A DNA stretch of 64,000 nucleotides from Desulfocurvibacter africanus subsp. africanus DSM 2603 (GTDB lineage Bacteria; Desulfobacterota; Desulfovibrionia; Desulfovibrionales; Desulfovibrionaceae), in assembly GCF_000422545.1 (NCBI RefSeq), contig NZ_AULZ01000016.1, forward strand, positions 1 to 64,000, read 5' to 3'. The notes beneath the pieces are model-generated. The model worked only from the letters and a program-made list of their open reading frames with translations. It was not told where the DNA came from and searched no databases. Positions within the stretch are counted from its first letter, which is position 1; each line of letters begins with the position of its first letter. Shown one piece after another: positions 7,443-16,483 of this stretch. The position numbers and the translations under genes were made by a program.

Positions 7443-10400
7443 CTAGGCCTTGTCCTTGGTTACGTTGACCATGAAGGCCTTGGTCTCGGGAATACCCGTG
7501 TTGGGGTCGCCCACGGACGGGGTGAGCAAGTTGGCCGACTCGCCGCCGTTCTTGGGGTAAACCCAGCCGTAGTGCCAGGGAATGCCGACCTGATGGATGA
7601 CGTTCCCCTGCACCGTGAAGGGCTTCAGCCGCTTGGTCACCATGGCGATGGCCCATACCTTGCCGCGCAGGCTTTCCACCCAGCACTTGTCGCCGTTCTT
7701 GATGCCGCGCATCTCGGCCAGCTCGGGGCTCATCTCCACGAACATCTGCGGCTCGGCTTCCAGCAGCCAAGGCGTGTAGCGGGTCATGAGGCCCGTCTGC
7801 CAGTGCTCGGTCACGCGGTACGTGGAGCACACGAACGGATAGCGCGGATCGCAGACCGCCTTGCGCTCTTCCTTGAAGGACAGCGCAGTGGGGTTGTGCA
7901 GCGTGCTGGAGAACGGATGCTTTTCCACAGGGCATTCCAGCGGCTCGTAGTACTCGGGCAGCGGTCCGTCGTTGCGGCCTGGGCCGAACAAGGAGCCGAC
8001 GCCATCAGGCTTCATGATGAACGGATGCTTGGAGCCCGGTTCCCATGGGCCGTCGGGCACATCGCCGACCCACTTGCCATCTTCCCAGGCGATGAGTGCC
8101 TTCTTGGGTGCCCAGGGCTTGCCGTTCGGATCGACCGAAGCACGGTTGTAGATAACGCGGCGGTTGACCGGCCAGGCCCAGGCCCACTTGGGGAACAGGC
8201 CCACGTTGGCCTGCATGGGCGTCTGGGTCTTATCGCGACGGGCGGCCATGTTGCCTTCGTCGGTGTACGAACCCGCGTATATCCAGTTGCCGGAGCAGCT
8301 GGAGCCATCGGCGGCGAGGAAGGCGAAGCTCGGGACCTGCTGGCCCTTCTTGAACTGCTTGCCGTTTACCTCGACATCCTTGAGGTAGTAGCCGTTGATG
8401 AGCTTGGCCACCTTGTGCGGATCGAAGGCATGGTGCGTGGCGTGCTCCCAATTGAGCTGCATGATCGGATCGGGGAAGGCGCCCTTCTTCTCCTTCTTGT
8501 AGAGAGCGCGCACTTCCTCGAACAGCTCATAAATGATGTCGCCGTCCGGCTTGGTCTGCCCCATGGGCTTGGGGCCAGCGTAACGCCACTGCATCCAGCG
8601 GCCCGAGTTGGAGATGGAGCCTTCCTTCTCGTAGGACACGCAGCAGGGCAGGAAAAAGACCTCGGTCTTGATCTTCTTGGGGTCCATGCCCGGACCCTTC
8701 CAGAACGAGCCGGTCTCGTTCTCGAAGATGTTCACGTTGACCATCCAGTCGAGCGTGGCCATGGCTTGGCGGGTCTTCTCGGCGTTGGCGCCGCCGCAGG
8801 CCGGGTTCTGGCCCCAGGCGAAGAAGCCTTTGAAGCCCTTTTTGGACATACGATCAAACAAGGACAGCCAGGTGTAGTTGCGGCCGTCCTCCAGCTTGGG
8901 CAGGTAGCTGTAGCCCGTCTCCAGATCAGCCTGGGGATAGAAGGCCTTGAGCAGGCTGGCCATATACTTGGGCTTGTTCTGCCACCAGTTGGCGCTTTTG
9001 GGGTCGGCGCTCTTGGGCGTGTGCTTCTCGTTGTAAGCCGCCAACGTGGGCAGGCTGGCCGATGGCGTGTCCATGTAACCGGGAATGATATGCACGAGCA
9101 GACACTGGTCCGTGGAGCCTTGCACGTTGGATTCGCCGCGCAGGGCGTTGATGCCGCCGCCGGCCATGCCCATGTTGCCCAGCAGCAGCTGGACGATGGT
9201 CATGGCGCGGATGTTCTGCACGCCCACGGTATGCTGGGTCTGGCCCATGGCGTACATGATCGTGCCGGACTTGTCGGGCTTGCCCGTGGCCGCGAAGGCC
9301 TTGTAGAGCTTGAGCAGGTCTTCCTTGGACGTACCCGAGATGGCGGATACCGTATCCAGGTCATAACGCGCGTAGTGCTTCTTCAGGAGCTGGAATACGC
9401 AACGCTCGTGCTTGAGCGACGGGTCGCGCTTGGGCAGGCCCTTCTCGTCCTTCTCGAAGGCCCAGGTGGACTTGTCGTAGGTGCCCTTCGCGGGGTCGAA
9501 GCCCGAGAAGATGCCGTCCTTGAAGGAGTACTTCTCGCCCACGATGAACGAGGCGTTGGTGTACTCGGCCACGTACTGCGGGAAGTAAAGACCCTGATCA
9601 AGGATGTACTTGATCATGCCGCCCAGGATGCCGATATCCGAGCCCGAGCGCATGGGAACGTAGATGTCGCATTTGGCCGAGGTGCGCGTGAAGCGCGGGT
9701 CCACGTGGATAAGCGTGGCGCCGTTGTCCTTGGCCTTCATGACCCATCTGAAGGAGATGGGATGGTTCTCGGCAGCATTGCTGCCCATGATGAGGATCGC
9801 ATCAGCGTTCTTGATGTCGATCCAGTGGTTGGTCATCGCACCGCGTCCGAACGACTCTGCCAGAGCCGCTACAGTTGCGCTGTGTCAGATACGTGCCTGG
9901 TGCTCAATATACGTGAGCCCCAGGCCGCGAAGCATTTCCTGATAGATCCAGCACTCTTCGTTGTCCATGGCCGCGGAGCCGACCGAGGCGATGCCTTCGC
10001 AACGGTTGACCACGTTGCCCTTGGCGTCCTTGACCTCGAAAGACTTGTCGCGGGTGTCCTTGATGCGGCGAGCGATGGTCTTGAGCATCCAGTCCCAGCT
10101 CTTCTCTTCCCACTTGTCGGAATTGGGAGCACGGTACAGGGGTTTCAGGACTCGCTTGTCGTTCTCGGCGAGCTGATAGAGGCTGGCGCCCTTGGCGCAC
10201 AAGGAACCTTCGTTGATCGGATGGTCGGGATCGCCCTCTACGTTGATGGCGCGGCCGGCGCCATCCTTGGCCGTGCTGACGATAAGGCCGCAGCCCACTG
10301 CACAGTAGCAGCACACGCTCGTGGTCTGCTTGGCGTTCTGCAGCTTGAACTGCTGAGCTCTCGCAACGGTGGGCTTCAGATCGAAGCCCAGGCCGCCGAA

Positions 10401-10460
10401 GGCCGTGGCGGCTACCGCCACACCCGAGAGCTTGAGGAAATCGCGGCGACAGATGCTCAT
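7443..10460 (-). CDS. fdhA: Formate dehydrogenase alpha subunit, selenocysteine-containing (Mo/W-bisPGD)
   Basis: 1005 residues when the in-frame TGA at 9885-9887 is read as selenocysteine 192, in the family motif HQARI-U-HSATVAAL. A simple ORF caller would split it there. The N-terminus is a Tat signal (CRRDFLKLSG, hydrophobic stretch, VARAQ), so the enzyme is periplasmic. Cys50, Cys53, Cys57 and Cys90 (CCYCAVGCG, then GSLCAKG) bind one [4Fe-4S] cluster. The bis-pterin-binding domains continue to the C-terminus. It oxidises formate to CO2 (or the reverse) using tungsten or molybdenum; nearby tupA and modBAC supply both metals. Confidence 0.96.
9853..9887 (-). promoter_or_regulatory. Selenocysteine UGA codon with candidate bacterial SECIS hairpin
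   Basis: The TGA (plus-strand 9885-9887) is followed 17 nt later by a six-pair stem (plus 9862-9867 with 9853-9858) closing a three-base loop, where the SelB-binding hairpin is expected. I judged the pairing by eye; the codon's role itself is certain from protein context. Confidence 0.75.
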
Positions 10461-10489
10461 GTCTCCTCCTCTAGCCGTTTACAAATGGA

Positions 10490-10711
10490 TCAACTTCCAC
10501 CGGTCTCGCGCGAAAGCCAGAGCATCAGGCCGTAGCCTGCATGCGATCTGGCGCTCGAGAGCGGCTTTGCCTCGACGGCGGTCGCGTCCTTGCCGTGCTT
10601 GCACGCGAGCAGGCACGCCCTGGCCACGACAGGCGCAAGATCAAACCCCAGGCCGCCGAAGGGCAGGCTCGCGGGAACGATACAGCGCGTGTTCATGATG
10701 ACGTCAGGCAT
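10490..10711 (-). CDS. Small ORF resembling the second half of the FdhA signal peptide
   Basis: 73 residues starting at an ATG (10711) with GGGAGGT upstream, ending 29 bp before fdhA. Residues PFGGLGFDLAPVVARA closely match AFGGLGFDLKPTVARA in the FdhA Tat signal, but the twin-arginine part is missing and the rest (two cysteines, a hydrophobic tail) matches nothing I recognise. It may be the decayed start of a duplicated fdhA, or a leader peptide affecting fdhA translation. Its position in the operon leader and good ribosome site make it worth recording. Confidence 0.4.
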   Translation of the reverse strand: MPDVIMNTRCIVPASLPFGGLGFDLAPVVARACLLACKHGKDATAVEAKPLSSARSHAGYGLMLWLSRETGGS

Positions 10712-10903
10712 ACACTTACCTCCCGTGTCCAGTCGTAATCCTACTGGGACTCCGGTATTCTCCTGCATAGGTCTGAATAGCTTCGGGGTCAAAAATCATC
10801 GACTTGCTCAAGCTTTGGCACCTGAAGCATCTCACCGGAATGTCACGCGAAGCTGACCAGACAGGGCCAAAAGGACAAAAAGATACGGCGGGGGAACAAG
10901 GTC

Positions 10904-11857
10904 TTACTCGTACTCCGGCACCAGCCTGCACAGACTGGACACGAGGAGTGGAAACAGCTCCTCGTTGCGGTGATTGTAACGGAATTCCAGCTCCTTAAGG
11001 TAGAGTGGAAAGCGCCGGGATGTCACGCCGTTGTACTGGCGGAGTCGGTCTTGGGCGAAACGCCAGAAGCCGCTGACGAGGGAGTCCACGTAGGCCTGGC
11101 GGTCGCGACCGTTGATGATGTGCAGGGGGATGGTCTCGTCGCCGCAGAAGATAAGCGCGTCGTAATGCTTGTATTTGTCGGAGTAGACGATGTTGCCCAT
11201 GCGCTCGAGCTTGAGCTTGAAGTTGAAGTGGAAGTGCAGGACCGTCTCGGCGGTCATGTAGGGCAGCAGGTCCACGAAAGCCCAGCCTGACTTTTCCATA
11301 AGCCCGAAGACCGGAAAGGAGCCCATGCGTTCCTTGCTCTTCTCCATGCCGATGCGGCCGTTCTCGAAACCAAGATCCAGGCCGAAGGCGCCCGTAAGCA
11401 GTTGCTTGGCGTCCAGGGCCTGTGACAGCAGTGAAAAACGCAAGGTGGTTACAGCCTTGTAGACCGTATTGTAGGACAGCCCGAGTTGGGGGGCCATGCG
11501 ATTGGCGGTCAACTCCTGCTCGAACAGCTTGAGCAGGCGCAGCCAATCCAGGCAGGACAGACCGCCCACATTGATCCAGCGCCGCGAAAGCTCATGGAAC
11601 GTGTAACGGCAGCGCGAACAGCGCAGGCGCTCGTCGGACAGCCGATAGACGCGGGCCTCGTCGCACTTGGGGCAGCGCAGCTTGCCATTCTGCTCGCAAT
11701 GGGACAGCACGTAGCGCCTGGCGGTCGGCTCGGAAGCGAAGATGCCCTGCGCAAGCTCGGTCGCAGGCTGGATGTTCGACATCGCCGCCGAATCCTCCAG
11801 GCGATCCTGGTTCTCGGGTTGTTCCGGGACCTGTTGAGTCACGTGGTAGTCCCGCAT
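10904..11857 (-). CDS. ISXO2/IS1595-type transposase-like protein, probably catalytically inactive
   Basis: 317 residues. An N-terminal zinc ribbon (Cys62-x2-Cys65, Cys80-x2-Cys83) precedes a helix-turn-helix-like region (LTANRMAPQLGLSYNTVYKA) and a DDE-type fold. Asp161 (FGLDLGFENG) and Asp227 (VYSDKYKHY) sit where the first two acidic residues belong, but the third (normally Glu just before FW) is Ser262 in LVSGFWRFAQDRL. The downstream signature KELEFRYNHR is intact. It lies 35 bp after moaA, same strand, inside the formate dehydrogenase operon, with no visible terminal inverted repeats. I infer a domesticated DNA-binding protein rather than a mobile IS. Confidence 0.75.
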   Translation of the reverse strand: MRDYHVTQQVPEQPENQDRLEDSAAMSNIQPATELAQGIFASEPTARRYVLSHCEQNGKLRCPKCDEARVYRLSDERLRCSRCRYTFHELSRRWINVGGLSCLDWLRLLKLFEQELTANRMAPQLGLSYNTVYKAVTTLRFSLLSQALDAKQLLTGAFGLDLGFENGRIGMEKSKERMGSFPVFGLMEKSGWAFVDLLPYMTAETVLHFHFNFKLKLERMGNIVYSDKYKHYDALIFCGDETIPLHIINGRDRQAYVDSLVSGFWRFAQDRLRQYNGVTSRRFPLYLKELEFRYNHRNEELFPLLVSSLCRLVPEYE

Positions 11858-11892
11858 TTCAGTTATCCGTCCTGCGGGTGACCTCGCGCCGT

Positions 11893-12930
11893 CTATCCAC
11901 CGATGGCCGACATGCGCTTGCCGGCCACGGAGTGGCCCTTGGCCCTGGCGGCGAGCAGCTTATAGCCCAAGGGCTTGCGCGTGCTGGCCAGGCGCATGGC
12001 TCGCAGCACGGCCTCGGGGCCCAGATTAGGGTGGCGCAGCATGGGCAGCAGACGGTACTCCCGGTCCGAGAAGAGGCAGGTGCGCAGCTTGCCGTCAGGA
12101 GTTATGCGCAGCCGGTTGCACGTGCCGCAGAAGTGATCCGACAGAGGCGAGATAAGCCCCAGCCTGCCTTTGCCGCCCTTGATGGAATATACGCGTGCCG
12201 GGCCGCGGTCGGCGTCGGGGCCGCCGTCGAAGCTTTGGACGGGCACTAGTTCGGCCAGTTCCTCGGCTTGGCGCAGAATGTCGCTTGCCGGCCAATAGCG
12301 CATGTCCGACCACAGGTCGTCATCGCCCATGGGCATGAACTCGATGAAGCGCATATCCAAGGGGTTGTCGCGGGCCAGGGCCAGGAAGGCCGGCAGTTCG
12401 TCGTCATTGACCCCGCGCATGGCCACGGCATTGACCTTAAGCTTGATGCCCTCGGCCATGACCTCGTCCAGGGCCGAGCGCACCTGGCGGAAGAAATCGC
12501 GGCCGGTGATGTCCACGAACTTGCGCGGGTCAAGGGTATCCAGGGACACGTTCAAATGCGTTACGCCCAGTTCCTTGAGAGTCCTGACCTTGCCCGCAAG
12601 CAGTGTGGCGTTGGTGGTGATGCGCAGGTCCAGCTCTGGATGGCGGGCCAGGATATGCTCCACGAGCCACAGGAAATCCTTGCGCACGAAAGGCTCGCCG
12701 CCAGTCAGGCGCACCTTGCGGATGCCCAGTTCCTTGGCCAGATCCACGATGGTCAAAAGCTCCTCATAGCGCAGGATGCTCTGGTGATCGATGAAGCGGA
12801 TGTCCTTGGAGAAGCAGTAGGCGCAACGCAGGTTGCAGCGATCCGTGACGGACAGCCGCAGGTAGCTCACGGTCCTGCCGTGGCTGTCCAGGATGCGTTC
12901 ATTCTTGTGCAGCCGTTCGATGCCGGTCAT
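11893..12930 (-). CDS. moaA: GTP 3',8-cyclase MoaA (molybdopterin biosynthesis)
   Basis: 345 residues, radical-SAM. Cys32, Cys36 and Cys39 (TDRCNLRCAYCF) bind the SAM cluster, and the C-terminal FCGTCNRLRITPDGKLRTC binds the second cluster. The protein ends in Gly-Gly, needed for MoaA activity. It makes the first committed intermediate of the pterin cofactor used by FdhA. The start codon at 12930 overlaps the mobA stop by 4 bases, so it is translationally coupled within the fdh operon. Confidence 0.95.
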   Translation of the reverse strand: MTGIERLHKNERILDSHGRTVSYLRLSVTDRCNLRCAYCFSKDIRFIDHQSILRYEELLTIVDLAKELGIRKVRLTGGEPFVRKDFLWLVEHILARHPELDLRITTNATLLAGKVRTLKELGVTHLNVSLDTLDPRKFVDITGRDFFRQVRSALDEVMAEGIKLKVNAVAMRGVNDDELPAFLALARDNPLDMRFIEFMPMGDDDLWSDMRYWPASDILRQAEELAELVPVQSFDGGPDADRGPARVYSIKGGKGRLGLISPLSDHFCGTCNRLRITPDGKLRTCLFSDREYRLLPMLRHPNLGPEAVLRAMRLASTRKPLGYKLLAARAKGHSVAGKRMSAIGG

Positions 12931-13556
12931 GCCGCGCCCTCCGCCTGTCCGTCGGCCCTGGCTTCCAGCTTGCGCATGAGCGCCAGGTCCGCCGGATAGT
13001 TGATATTGAAAAAAGGCAAAGCCTGCTCCTGGCTGTATGGGACCTGGCAACGATGCTCGCGCGGCACGATGCGCGAGAGCTTGTGTTCGCCCCTGACCAC
13101 GGCGCTTTCCAGCACGGGCAGGGCCTCGGGCTCGTAGATGGCCACCAGGGCCTCGATGTATTCGGTCTCCACCTGGCCATAGGTGGTCATGAGCACCGGC
13201 TGCGTGCAAGCCGCCCTGGCCTCCATGAGCCGCTCCAGATAGTCGCGCTCGATGAAGGGCAGGTCGCAGGATAGCACGAGGCAGGGTCGACTCAGGGCAC
13301 GCAGAGCCGTGATGATGCCGCCCACGGGCCCCTTGCCGGGGACGTCGTCAAGCCTCCAGGGCAGGCTCAAGCCGTGATCCGCCGGGTCGCGGCCAATGAC
13401 CCAGACCTCGGGCGTCACGGAGCGCAGCAGCCCGGCCGTGCGCGACAAGAGATCCTGGCCTTCGAACAGTATGCGGGCCTTGTCGCGGCCGAGCCTGCTG
13501 CTCTTGCCGCCGGCCAGGACTACTCCCGCCAACTGCCGCCCGCACATTTGGTTCAT
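12927..13556 (-). CDS. mobA: Molybdenum cofactor guanylyltransferase MobA
   Basis: 209 residues with the N-terminal nucleotidyltransferase signature LAGVVLAGGKSSRLGRDKA, the central GPVGGIITAL and the acidic SCDLPF motif. It attaches GMP to molybdopterin, giving the guanine dinucleotide form found in formate dehydrogenases. It overlaps fdhD upstream and moaA downstream by 4 bases each. Confidence 0.92.
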   Translation of the reverse strand: MNQMCGRQLAGVVLAGGKSSRLGRDKARILFEGQDLLSRTAGLLRSVTPEVWVIGRDPADHGLSLPWRLDDVPGKGPVGGIITALRALSRPCLVLSCDLPFIERDYLERLMEARAACTQPVLMTTYGQVETEYIEALVAIYEPEALPVLESAVVRGEHKLSRIVPREHRCQVPYSQEQALPFFNINYPADLALMRKLEARADGQAEGAA

Positions 13557-14284
13557 TGGCCGATCCTGCCCTTGGGGTCCGCGAAGACTGTGAAGCGACC
13601 CTCGCGGGCGAAGCCCACCAGGGTCAGGCCGCTCTTGGCTGCCATGTCCAGGGACGCTGTGGTCACGGCCGACTTGCTGACCACCATGGGCACGCCCAGC
13701 TTGCGGATCTTGAGGCACAAACTCGCCGTGACCCGCGCCGAGACGAACAGGGCCAGGGACGCCGGGTCGCGCCCCTCGCGCAGCAGCCAGCCGGCACAGC
13801 GATCGAGGCAGTTGTGGCGACCGATGTCCTGGGCCATGAAGGGGAACTCCCTGGCCGCAGGATCGTAGAGCGCCGCGCGATGGAAACAGCCCGTGTCCTG
13901 CCACAACCCTTCGATGCGGAAGAGCTCCTCCATGGCCGTGAGCACGTCCCGAGCCGAAAGCTGCCCGGGAAACGGATCGGCCCGCTGCTGATCTTGAGCC
14001 GACAGGTCCGGCTGGACCATGCGCAAGTCGAGGTAGAAGTTGTTGCCCTGGCGCGTGGTGAGCACCGGTTCCTGCAGCGCGCCGCAGACCTCCAGCCTGA
14101 CATGGCCCAGGGCCAACGTCTCCAGATCGTGGGGATAGGCCCACAGGAAGCGTGGCTGCTGACCAGCCACGGCGACGGCCATGATCTCCTCGCGGCTGAC
14201 CACGTCCTCGAAGTCGCGCCATGCGCCATTCTTGAATTGGCGACAAGCTACCTGGACCAAATTTTCCGCCGGATTGGCCGTCAT
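13553..14284 (-). CDS. fdhD: Formate dehydrogenase accessory sulfurtransferase FdhD (divergent)
   Basis: 243 residues. Family motifs include MAQDIGRHNCLDRCAGW, VSARVTASLCLK and VSKSAVTTASLDMA. FdhD carries sulfur to the metal of the formate dehydrogenase cofactor. The CxxC loop that carries sulfur in the E. coli protein is not visible here, and the usual TGGxHxA reads TGCFHRA; single cysteines remain in EVCGALQE and TGCFHRA. It sits 2 bp after fdhE and overlaps mobA. Function as FdhD is supported by motifs and context. Confidence 0.85.
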   Translation of the reverse strand: MTANPAENLVQVACRQFKNGAWRDFEDVVSREEIMAVAVAGQQPRFLWAYPHDLETLALGHVRLEVCGALQEPVLTTRQGNNFYLDLRMVQPDLSAQDQQRADPFPGQLSARDVLTAMEELFRIEGLWQDTGCFHRAALYDPAAREFPFMAQDIGRHNCLDRCAGWLLREGRDPASLALFVSARVTASLCLKIRKLGVPMVVSKSAVTTASLDMAAKSGLTLVGFAREGRFTVFADPKGRIGQ

Positions 14285-14286
14285 GG

Positions 14287-15168
14287 CTAGAACCCCCAGG
14301 CCGACAGGGTCGGCCTGCTGTAGCCCTCCTCGACGGCGCGAATATCCAGGGCCAGGGATTCGAGATCATCCAGGCCCGGCACGCAAAGCCTATCGAAGTT
14401 ACGGAAATCCGCTGTCTTCACATAGCGTTTGCACGAGTGGCACAACTCCACGCGATAGCCGGGCTCGTCAGCGGACTCGAAATATTCCAGGTGTTGCTGG
14501 TTGTCCTCGCCGCAGTAGGCGCAGGCCAGACGCTTTGCCCTGTAATCGCTGTGACAGAAGGAGCAGCTCAGGTAGCGGTAGCCTTCCTTCTCGCGCAGAG
14601 AACCGATGAAGGGCAGACTGCCGCAGATCGGACAGTGTCCGTTGTTCCGGGCCACGTCCAGCTTGGCCCGATCGGCAACGGCCTCGGCTGTCGCGCGCAG
14701 GCTCGGGGTCAGGCTGGCCTGGACCAGGAATGACAACAGCCTTGGCGCGCCGGGGGTCTTTTGGCCCCACTCCTGGAAAAAGGCCTCGTCGCCCGCGAGA
14801 AAACGGGACAAGGCCTCGTCAGGGTCCAACGCGTCCTCTTCCACGGCCTTGCGCACCGTTGCGGACGCATCGGCCAAGGCTCCGCCGGCATCGGCCGTCA
14901 CACTCAGCAACTCTCCGAACAGGCGCAGGGCCTGTTCGCGGTCACAGCCGAATTCCGCCCTGGGCAAGAGGGGCGCGCCGAGGGCCGCACGCATGGCGTC
15001 GCCCAGGTCCGTGGGCACTTCCACGCGCACCTCGCGTTGCGCCTCCAACTGCAAGCGCGCGGTGCGGCCGACCATGTCCAGCAGTTCCTTGGGCAGGAAG
15101 CCCTTCTTCTCGACCGCCGCCAACTTGCGCTCTAAGCGGCGCTTTTCGGTATCATAGTCGAACGCCAT
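14287..15168 (-). CDS. fdhE: Formate dehydrogenase accessory protein FdhE
   Basis: 293 residues, first gene of the operon. The C-terminal half carries four CxxC rubredoxin-like pairs (HCPICGSLP, YLSCSFCHS, ACAYCGE, ELCHSCKRY) typical of FdhE, an iron-binding protein that interacts with the FdhA catalytic subunit during maturation. The N-terminal half is helical and charged. The order fdhE-fdhD-mobA-moaA before fdhA puts the maturation set and the enzyme under one promoter. Confidence 0.93.
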   Translation of the reverse strand: MAFDYDTEKRRLERKLAAVEKKGFLPKELLDMVGRTARLQLEAQREVRVEVPTDLGDAMRAALGAPLLPRAEFGCDREQALRLFGELLSVTADAGGALADASATVRKAVEEDALDPDEALSRFLAGDEAFFQEWGQKTPGAPRLLSFLVQASLTPSLRATAEAVADRAKLDVARNNGHCPICGSLPFIGSLREKEGYRYLSCSFCHSDYRAKRLACAYCGEDNQQHLEYFESADEPGYRVELCHSCKRYVKTADFRNFDRLCVPGLDDLESLALDIRAVEEGYSRPTLSAWGF

Positions 15169-15433
15169 TGCTCCTCCACTGTTGAATAGGAAACTTGCAT
15201 ACTTCAGGGCTTACAGGCAAAGACGCGTAGATTACTCATGGTTTGGCACCAACATAACCTCATCTGCCGGAAAGGCAAGCCTCGGCGACAAATCAAGGTG
15301 CTCCAACACGTCTCTGTCGAAAAGTGAGGCTTGGATTGCATCATATACAAAAGACTGGGGCTTTTCTTTATGCCAGATTTGCCATAGTGGAAGTCTTACG
15401 TCTGGCTAACCAAAACATGGAGGATTTCCGGAC
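15169..15433. other. Divergent promoter region, fdh operon versus tupA
   Basis: 265 bp with no gene. It must hold the promoters of both the fdh operon and tupA, hence the likely site of tungsten- or molybdenum-responsive control. I could not identify a confident operator. Confidence 0.5.
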
Positions 15434-16270
15434 ATGAAGAAGACTCTGCGCATCCTGTCCCTGAGCCTGACCCTCACACTGACCGCGGCACTGATGCTGG
15501 CCGCGCCTCTCATGGCCGCCGAAACGCTCATGATGGCCACCACGACCTCCACCGACGATACGGGCCTGCTGGATTATCTGGCGCCCAAGTTCACGGAGGA
15601 CACCGGCATAGAGCTGCGCTGGACCGCTACGGGCACCGGCAAGGCACTCAAGCTGGGCGAAACCTGCGACGTGGACGTGCTGCTGGTGCACGCGCCCTCG
15701 GCCGAGAAGAAGTTCGTGGAGCAGGGCTTTGGCGATACACGCACCGAGGTTATGTATAACGACTTCGTCATCATGGGACCCAAGTCCGACCCGGCCAAGG
15801 TAAAGGGCAAGAGCGTGGCCGAGGCCCTGGCCGCCATCCGCAAGAATGGCGCGACCTTCGTCAGCCGCGGCGACAATTCCGGCACGCACAAGGCCGAGCT
15901 GACCCTGTGGGATAAGGTCGGCGGCGGAACGCCCGACAAGGAAAAGTGGTACGTGTCCACGGGCCAGGGCATGCTGCAGAGCATCGCCGTCGCCACGGAG
16001 AAGAACGGCTACGTCATGGCCGATCGCGGCACGTTCATCAAATACGAAGCCGACAACAAGGGCAATCCGCCGCTGGTCGTCCTGGTGGAGGGCGACAAGG
16101 TGCTCTTCAACCAGTACAGCGTCGTCACCCTGAGCCAGAAGAACTGCCCCAATGCCAAGCACGCGCTTGCCAAGCAGTACTCCGACTGGATGGCCAGCAA
16201 AAAGACCCAGAAGCTGATCGGCGACTTCAAGCTCATGGGCAAGCAGCTCTTCACGCCCAACGCCAAGTAG
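15434..16270 (+). CDS. tupA: Tungstate ABC transporter substrate-binding protein TupA
   Basis: 278 residues with a cleavable signal peptide (MKKTLRILSLS, hydrophobic run, MAAE). The motif ATTTSTDDTGLLDYL is the TTTS anion-binding signature of TupA; SRGDNSGTHKAELTLW is the second ligand loop. It captures tungstate in the periplasm. A GGAGG precedes the start. The usual partners tupB and tupC are not adjacent, since a terminator follows directly, so the permease and ATPase must lie elsewhere. Its divergent position from the fdh operon suggests a tungsten-dependent FDH. Confidence 0.92.
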   Translation: MKKTLRILSLSLTLTLTAALMLAAPLMAAETLMMATTTSTDDTGLLDYLAPKFTEDTGIELRWTATGTGKALKLGETCDVDVLLVHAPSAEKKFVEQGFGDTRTEVMYNDFVIMGPKSDPAKVKGKSVAEALAAIRKNGATFVSRGDNSGTHKAELTLWDKVGGGTPDKEKWYVSTGQGMLQSIAVATEKNGYVMADRGTFIKYEADNKGNPPLVVLVEGDKVLFNQYSVVTLSQKNCPNAKHALAKQYSDWMASKKTQKLIGDFKLMGKQLFTPNAK

Positions 16271-16291
16271 CAGCCGGCGAACGCACACCAG

Positions 16292-16322
16292 AAAAGGGGA
16301 GGGCCCAGCCCTCCCCTTTTAT
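16292..16322 (+). terminator. Terminator of tupA
   Basis: Perfect 13-bp stem (16292-16304 with 16308-16320); the arms end in AAAA/TTTT so it could work in both directions. Confidence 0.85.
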
Positions 16323-16355
16323 CCGTCGCCGCCGTGTCTCTCATTTGGTGTCGAT

Positions 16356-16483
16356 TATAGCATTTTGCATTTCAGACGCTCCCTTCGGCGTTGACGGCGG
16401 AATTACATTCCGCCTACGCCTGCGGGGCGGCAAGCCATGCCGACGCATGGCTTGCAGAGCATTTTCAAAAGCAAAATGCTCTA
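16356..16483 (+). repeat. MITE-like palindromic element, type 1, copy 1
   Basis: 128 bp with terminal inverted repeats (TAGCATTTTGC against GCAAAATGCTCTA) bounded by TA. Internal stems: GGCGGAAT with ATTCCGCC, and AAGCCATGC with GCATGGCTT. The right-hand TA plus the next base supply the TAG stop (plus 16481-16483) of the sensor kinase gene. Confidence 0.8.

Noticed and set aside
6639-10535. A 1298-codon open frame on the plus strand
   Set aside because: It is the exact antisense of fdhB-fdhA, has histidine/glycine/leucine-rich shadow composition and no ribosome site.
10904-11857. Complete mobile insertion sequence
   Set aside because: No terminal inverted repeats or target duplication could be seen, and the gene fits tightly into the fdh operon.
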